This document shows, piece after piece, positions 59,120-64,000 of a stretch of DNA of 64,000 nucleotides (position 1 is its first letter; each line of letters opens with the position of its first letter). Source of the DNA: Straminergon stramineum (taxonomy: Eukaryota > Streptophyta > Bryopsida > Hypnales > Calliergonaceae); NCBI GenBank assembly GCA_963920665.1, contig OY987267.1, positions 24,242,001 through 24,306,000 of the forward strand, in the 5' to 3' direction. A model generated the notes under the pieces. The model had not been told where the DNA came from, did no database searches, and saw nothing but the letters and a program-made list of their open reading frames with translations. The position numbers and the translations under genes are program-made.

Positions 59120-59717
59120 TTTCACCCCTAAGCGCTCCATAGGCCATTTTCTAGCCCGTTTTCTAAACAACAGACAAATGAAAACTCAAGTTTCATCCTC
59201 TTTATTGCTTGGATAAAGTTATTCTAATTTTGTAGAAATACATTATCAAGTTGTTGTCCTATCAAAGGGTTGGATTTAGTGTTACTAGAGTACATTTTTT
59301 TCAAAAATTACAATTGCCAAAGTATGTCAAGTGGTTGACCAAGCCAAATTTGCATTGACACTAGTTCTAAACTAAAATTGCCAAAGTTATCATAGAGCTT
59401 AAGAACACACAAATTTCAAGAAATCACCATGTGAAGATAATCTCATTCCAAATCCATTCTAACAAATTTTACGCAAAAAATGATAATATTTTTCTTGAAA
59501 TTGCATTTAGAAGGAATTTAGAAATTTTCCTTTCAAAATGTATAAAAGAAATATTGGTCATAGCATTGGTGAATCTAATTGTATGGATGGAATCTACAAC
59601 TCACAGTCAACAACTTTTATTTGTATATAAATTCCAAAATGGTCTTCCAAATAGCACTTTATAATGTTTTTTCTCAAATCATTAATTCTGGAGATGAAAG
59701 TGGACATTTAGGGGTAA
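59120..59717. mobile_element. Inverted-repeat element, inverted homologue of 56067-56649
   Basis: The left end is ACCCCTAAGCGCTCC, the right end is GGACATTTAGGGGTAAA. The flanking four bases are TTCA and TAAA rather than TTAA, so either the target sites have mutated or TTTA belongs to the element. The interior matches 56067-56649 on the opposite strand. Confidence 0.55.
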
Positions 59718-59765
59718 AAAGCATTTTCGTTGAGCCAACACTAGCCTTCCAACAAATAATTTCAA

Positions 59766-59986
59766 GGTGGATTGACCCCCTTGCTAATCCCCCCTAGTCA
59801 ATCCAGAGGGGTATGTAAAAAAAAAGACACCCTATTTTGTGCTTCATTAAATTTATCTTCAATACCTCTCCTAGCTAATTTAGGGCCTATGATTGCCAAA
59901 ATGAATTCTAAATTTGAAAATTTTATCATGTGTGACAAATAAAAAATTTCACATATTTCCCTTGGGGATGAGCGAGGGGGTCAATC
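59766..59986. mobile_element. MITE with GGTGGATTGACCCCC ends
   Basis: GGTGGATTGACCCCCTTGC at the left and GCGAGGGGGTCAATCCACC at the right form a 19-bp inverted repeat with 18 matches. The interior is the repeat shared with 13491-13690 and 60064-60302. Flanks show no clear target duplication. Confidence 0.6.
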
Positions 59987-60063
59987 CACCCCAGCCAACA
60001 AATGGGGCTTCCCAATTTCACCTATGGTGGGGCGTGGCATGGCAGGGGGTCAAGACTATAGTA

Positions 60064-60302
60064 GTGTGACGAGCCAAATGTGGAGGTCCAGCCAAGGGTG
60101 AATGTAAAAAAAGAACCCCTATTTTATGTGCTTGACTAATCTATTTCTCAACACTACTCCTAGCTAATTTTGGGTCTCTGATTGCAAATATGAACTCAAA
60201 ATTTGCAAATTTTGTCATGCCTTGCAAATAAATCGTTCATGTGTTTCCCCCATGGGTAAAATGAGGGGGGGCAAAACGGTCCCCGCATTTGGCTCGTCGC
60301 AC
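60064..60302. mobile_element. TA-flanked MITE with GTGYGACGAGCC ends
   Basis: GTGTGACGAGCCAAATGTGG at the left pairs with CCGCATTTGGCTCGTCGCAC at the right, 18 of 20; both mismatches are C/T at CpG positions. TA lies at 60062-60063 and 60303-60304. The interior matches 59766-59986 although the ends differ. Confidence 0.65.
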
Positions 60303-60304
60303 TA

Positions 60305-60508
60305 AGGTAGGCAAACCCAATACCAACCATTGACCCAATACCAACCATTGATCCTAGAGTGAGAATCTATGACAGTAATACATGCCTTAACTTCACTTAT
60401 TGTGAAGTTAAGGCATGTACTTCTGTCATAGATTTTCATTCTAAGATCAACAAGGGTCCTACATTTGGGTGGTATTAGGTCAATGGTTGGTATTGGGTTC
60501 GCCTACCT
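60305..60508. mobile_element. Full-length foldback MITE, nearly perfect arms
   Basis: The element begins AGGTAGGCAAACCCAATACC and ends GGTATTGGGTTCGCCTACCT; the outer 31 bp match at 30 positions, and pairing continues through most of its 204 bp (GAAGTTAAGGCATGTA against TACATGCCTTAACTTC near the centre). TA lies outside each end (60303-60304, 60509-60510). The left arm has a small tandem duplication of CCCAATACCAACCATTGA. A transcript across it would form a long hairpin. Confidence 0.8.
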
Positions 60509-60515
60509 TACTATT

Positions 60516-60523
60516 GTCTCGAC
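60516..60523. repeat. Left 8-bp target duplication of the hAT element
   Basis: GTCTCGAC. It matches GTCTTGAC at 63762-63769 at 7 of 8 bases, differing by C/T at a CpG. Eight-base duplications are the hAT hallmark. Confidence 0.8.
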
Positions 60524-60941
60524 CAGTGTTGGTATGTTATCTGAATTTGGACATACTAGTCGGTTCTAAATAATAAAGATTCCTTAGAAACTAGGATTAG
60601 TTGATCCATGGTATTACAAACAATGCATTTTTGCACATACAGTAATGATATGAATAATGTAATTTGGGGGAAATTCCAAAGAGTATGAGAAGCTCAATAT
60701 TATAACATATAATACCAGACATATATGGACATGGGCCGCCGGGGGGGGCTTATACCCAGGCAGTACAATCCCACCTCCCAACCACTATGGAATAACATAG
60801 GACTGTGAGCATGTCTTCTTGTTTGTCATATCACACTAGCGGCCTGCTCTTCAAAGTAATCAGCCCTAAGTAATCAGAATCAAGCCTAATTAATCAACCT
60901 GCTCTTCAAAGTTGAAAGTCCTAAGTAATCACAATTAGGCC

Positions 60942-63275
60942 TAGTTCCTACAATTCCTACTGCAACTACAATTCCTACTTCAGCTGCAATTCCTACAATT
61001 CCTACTCCTCATCTTTAGCCTATTCTTCAAAGTAACCAGCTTCCTCAATCTCATCTTCAACTTTGTCAACTATTTCCATCTCCTTGGCAAAATAATCCTT
61101 GACATCTTTGACCACCTCAGTGACCTCACATTCACGTCTTGAATCATCAGGCCAGTTCTTGTTGATCATGATCAAACTATCCAAATTATTCAAACCAAGG
61201 TAGCAACGACACAGACTGAAGGGAAATGCGATGCATTGAGCTTCCACCACGTTAGAGGCTCCTCCACTTCTGGATACGGTATAGTGAGGCGCCGGAAAAG
61301 TGACAGCTCCGCAATGAGAATGCCCTCGCAAGCTTCTTCAGCAGACACTGGAGCACCAAATAGAATATTTGACGGAGCAGGATCAAGAGCTATGATTGGG
61401 GACCCACCAGGGTTCAGGAACTTGTGCACCTTGACAAGGTAAGGAATCAAAATTTTTTTGTCGTACTCCGCCACCACTTGCTTTGCTTTGGCAACTCCCA
61501 CGTAGTCAATCACGTACTCCAGCCCCTTAAATCGAGGGTCCAACATCAATGAGAGCATATTGTGAGCTTGCTTTGCCACAAATTGCAGAGAGAATCGGAG
61601 AAAGGGCTTCATCACATCCACAGTTGTCTTTGCCATCCTCGCCTTCAGAATTTCAATCTCAAACTCGAAATCACCAACTTGTAGAGGGGGAACTACGCTT
61701 GACCTCTGATCATAAACTCCCTGCAACTCAATAGACATGCGGAAGGCAGCAGCTAGTGCATCTGAAAGCAACTAATATCCACGAGTTTGATTTAGCACAC
61801 ATTGTTGCACAACTGGATTGAGGGTTTGAGTGACAGTTCGGGCTGTTGCCCACGTCATCCCGCTCGGTACGCGAGCTTGCAACTTCAAAGACTGCCGCCT
61901 GTAGCAAATGCTGATGGCATCCGCATACTCTTGGGTCTCCCGGAATAGCACCACTTTAGAGGCAAATCCAGTCTTCACAGGTGTTTTCAACTTCCTTGTA
62001 GGCAGCCCAGCATCGATGCAAGCTTTATCCCACTCCTGACGTCCCTTACCCGACTTCTTTGTCCAAGTGATGTAAGACTGCAAAGATTTCTGGGCATTCT
62101 TCAATGACACTTCCTTCATACCCTTGCACATTTGCTCATCATTGGTAGCATACTAGCAAACCTTGGACATAATGTGACCAAAGCAGGGAGATGAAAAAGG
62201 TTTTGCTAACCCTAGAATGTCACAAGAAACTGTAAGCTGCAGAGCACGCTCAAGCGTTGCCAAATATGGCACCCTCATCTTTTACACAAGCTACAATCTT
62301 GTCTATCAATTTAAACTCATCCAGTAAAGGCTTCACAATTTCGGCCAAAGAAGATCCACTTGTATCTTGTGCTTCAAAGAGTCCCACAGTCACATGGCGA
62401 GGCACCCAACAGTCATCGATGAAGTTCACAACTAACGTGAATGTATCCTAGCCGGTTCTAGACATCCACAAATCGAAGGTGATGCTAGTAGTCTGGCAAC
62501 TACTAATGAGTGGTAAGACATAGCGGTCCATTGTCTTCATTAGCATCGCAGGTATATATTCGCGAACTAGTTGCTTGCGACTGGGACAGACCACCTTTGG
62601 GTCATGGCGCATCATAAGTTGCCTAAACCAAGCTGATTCAACTATCGACAATGATTCATAAGCCTTGGCAATAAACAAGACAAGGTCTTCAATAAATCGT
62701 TGTTGCTGCACATCGTTCTTTGCATAAGGTTGAGTGTTACCGAAGTAAGCTGTGATGGATGACGGTGGTGCTCCTTTGCGCTTCTTGCTTTTCTGCCGAG
62801 TAGTACCTCCTTCGTCAGCCTTCGATTCTCGCACATATCTTGTAAGTTCCTCGGCATGCTCATTCTCGACATGGGTTTTCATGCTCGTGATCCCATGAGC
62901 TGGATTATACTAGAGAATCCCCTTCCTTGAGCGAGTGCCCCTACCACTTGAGTTACTTGATTTTGCTTCAGTTGGGTGACAAACCCAACACCTCAATTTC
63001 TGTGTCTCTCTCACGTCAACATTCATATCCTCTCCCTTCAATCGGAAGAATGCCCACACGGCTGAGCTGCGATGGTAGGGTGTCCAGAACGATTGGTTTG
63101 CCTTCAATGCCACATAACAAGCTCGCCAAGCTGCTTCTGATTCAACTACCAGGCCTTCGCTAATTGGCCGCAAAACATCATCATGCACTGGCTCGCTCTT
63201 CAAGTCAATGCTCTCAGTTGGATCCCCTGCAGTTTCAACACAACTAGGTTGAACACTCGACGACATGGTGGACAA
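60942..63275 (-). pseudogene. Decayed hAT transposase (BED finger, catalytic core, truncated dimerisation region)
   Basis: Open blocks on the minus strand: 63275-62913 (BED-type zinc finger start, SAVWAFFRLKG and CWVC), 62882-62451 (finger end MKTHVENEH, then a core with SITFDLWMSRTG), 62131-61775 (GMKEVSLKNAQ, TWTKKSGKGRQEW, LKTPVKTGFASKV), 61771-61190 (MLDPRFKGLEYV, then EEPLTWWKLNASHFP) and 61230-61023 (LGLNNLDSLIMINKNWPDD). Lesions: in-frame TAG at 62912, 62450, 62155 and 61774; a frameshift near 62265; a junction near 61212-61222 where FPSV runs straight into RCYLGLNNLDSL in another frame, losing the conserved segment of about 35 residues that normally carries the QIETER-like hAT signature. 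After the TAG at 61022 a Gln/Glu/Leu-rich frame continues with six more TAGs. It cannot encode a functional transposase but may be mobilised by one. Confidence 0.88.
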
Positions 63276-63744
63276 CAGGAAAATGTCTCAGCAAAAACCC
63301 TAAGCTCTCAGCAGAAACCCCAACCTCAAATTTCCAAGCCACAACAAGAAATGCATCACAAAATACAAAGAGAAAGAGGCATACTCTTTTCAGGCCATTT
63401 CTGATCTCGCTTTCGGCATTACAAATTACAACAGTCACTCCGCATCCTACATTTACAGCCACTCCGCTCAACAATATGCTCTTGTTGCATTAACAATATA
63501 CCAAACATTTCTCATCACTCATAACTCATAACCTACTGTACTTGCTCTTACAAATGCCGCCAACTGGTTTCAATAATGTGAATCTTCAGGAGAAAGCATA
63601 CCAATCTGGTATGAGGTGTAGTAATCCGTGTGCACATACACAAAACAGTATGAATAAGCTTCGGGTTTCCACTCAATAGATACAAGACAAGTCGGGTTTT
63701 CAATACCCTATTGATACCCTTTTTCATACCCGCCGAGAACCCGT
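63276..63744 (-). other. hAT element 5' non-coding region
   Basis: Between the transposase start and the terminal repeat. It includes GTATGAAAAAGGGTATC and GGGTATTGAAAACCC-like words on the minus strand, possible subterminal repeats for transposase binding. Other frames here are not recognised. Confidence 0.45.
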
Positions 63745-63761
63745 ATAACAGACCAACACTG

Positions 63762-63769
63762 GTCTTGAC
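63762..63769. repeat. Right 8-bp target duplication of the hAT element
   Basis: GTCTTGAC, the partner of GTCTCGAC at 60516-60523. Confidence 0.8.
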
Positions 63770-64000
63770 CATGGCGGGGGGGGTTGGTTCATGTAGGTGG
63801 GGGTGGACCGCCAACTTGTGGGAGTTTCGTCCCTACCAATCACGCCCCGCCATGTGTCTACGCGGTTGGTGGCAGGCGGGTCGGAGTTCTGGCATGTGCA
63901 TTGGCTGACTGTCACCTACATACAACCGATCCAAACGATATCAAAATTACCAACTACCGTATATCAAAATGCAATGGTGTGCAAAATCCAAACACTGACA
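63770..64000. other. Flanking DNA to the window end
   Basis: Contains a G run at 63775-63782 and short frames with no recognised family. Confidence 0.4.

Larger units (their letters stand above)
60524..63761 (-). mobile_element. hAT-superfamily transposon, complete ends, 3238 bp
   Basis: Terminal inverted repeats: CAGTGTTGGTATGTTAT at 60524-60540 and ATAACAGACCAACACTG at 63745-63761, 16 of 17 matching. It is flanked by the 8-bp duplications at 60516-60523 and 63762-63769. The transposase lies on the minus strand, so the element's 5' end is at 63761. The region 60840-61010 contains tandem copies of a CTCTTCAAAGT-containing block and of CAATTCCTACT, an expanded C-terminal coding repeat. The element lies 7 bp from the foldback MITE at 60305-60508. 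Confidence 0.88.

Noticed and set aside
60942..63275. TAG reassigned to glutamine in this genome
   Set aside because: The intact DWNN-RING gene terminates at TAG (53879-53881) at the expected end, and the hAT copy also has a frameshift and an internal deletion, so decay explains the TAGs better than recoding.

Overview
The window is nuclear DNA from a land plant. The evidence is plant-type gene families (a BSL kelch-phosphatase, a neprosin-domain protease, a plant-type long-chain-base kinase), GT-AG introns, an AT-rich repeat-filled background and a TTTAGGG-related telomere-like tract. Introns are mostly 80-1000 bp, far shorter than in conifers. I cannot fix the lineage; a non-seed plant is possible but unproven.

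Layout. 1-22.3 kb has no recognisable gene: it holds AT-rich DNA, a 52-bp and a ~180-bp tandem array, several small inverted-repeat elements and very short retrotransposon-tail insertions. 22.4-27.1 kb (+) is a 7-exon secreted neprosin-type glutamic peptidase. 27.9-35.2 kb (-) is a 21-exon BSL1/2/3-type protein phosphatase (1031 aa). 38.6-43.9 kb (+) is an 8-exon TLDc protein with an EF-hand-like loop (426 aa). 44.8-50.5 kb (-) is a 10-exon sphingosine/long-chain-base kinase (486 aa). 53.9-54.9 kb (-) is an intronless DWNN-RING protein (345 aa). 55-60.5 kb is packed with small DNA elements. 60.5-63.8 kb is a complete-ended but decayed hAT transposon with terminal inverted repeats and an 8-bp target duplication.

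The five host genes do not form a pathway or cluster. They are ordinary, separately transcribed genes: neprosin/BSL and TLDc/kinase are convergent pairs, and BSL/TLDc is divergent. All exon models were read by eye from splice sites, reading frame and remembered family sequences; every intron phase closes and each model ends at a stop.

The most unusual material is in the mobile DNA: a hAT copy whose in-frame stops are all TAG, retrotransposon-tail insertions as short as 22 bp with clear target duplications, and families of TA- and TTAA-flanked inverted-repeat elements. I found no defence system, CRISPR array, rRNA or tRNA.
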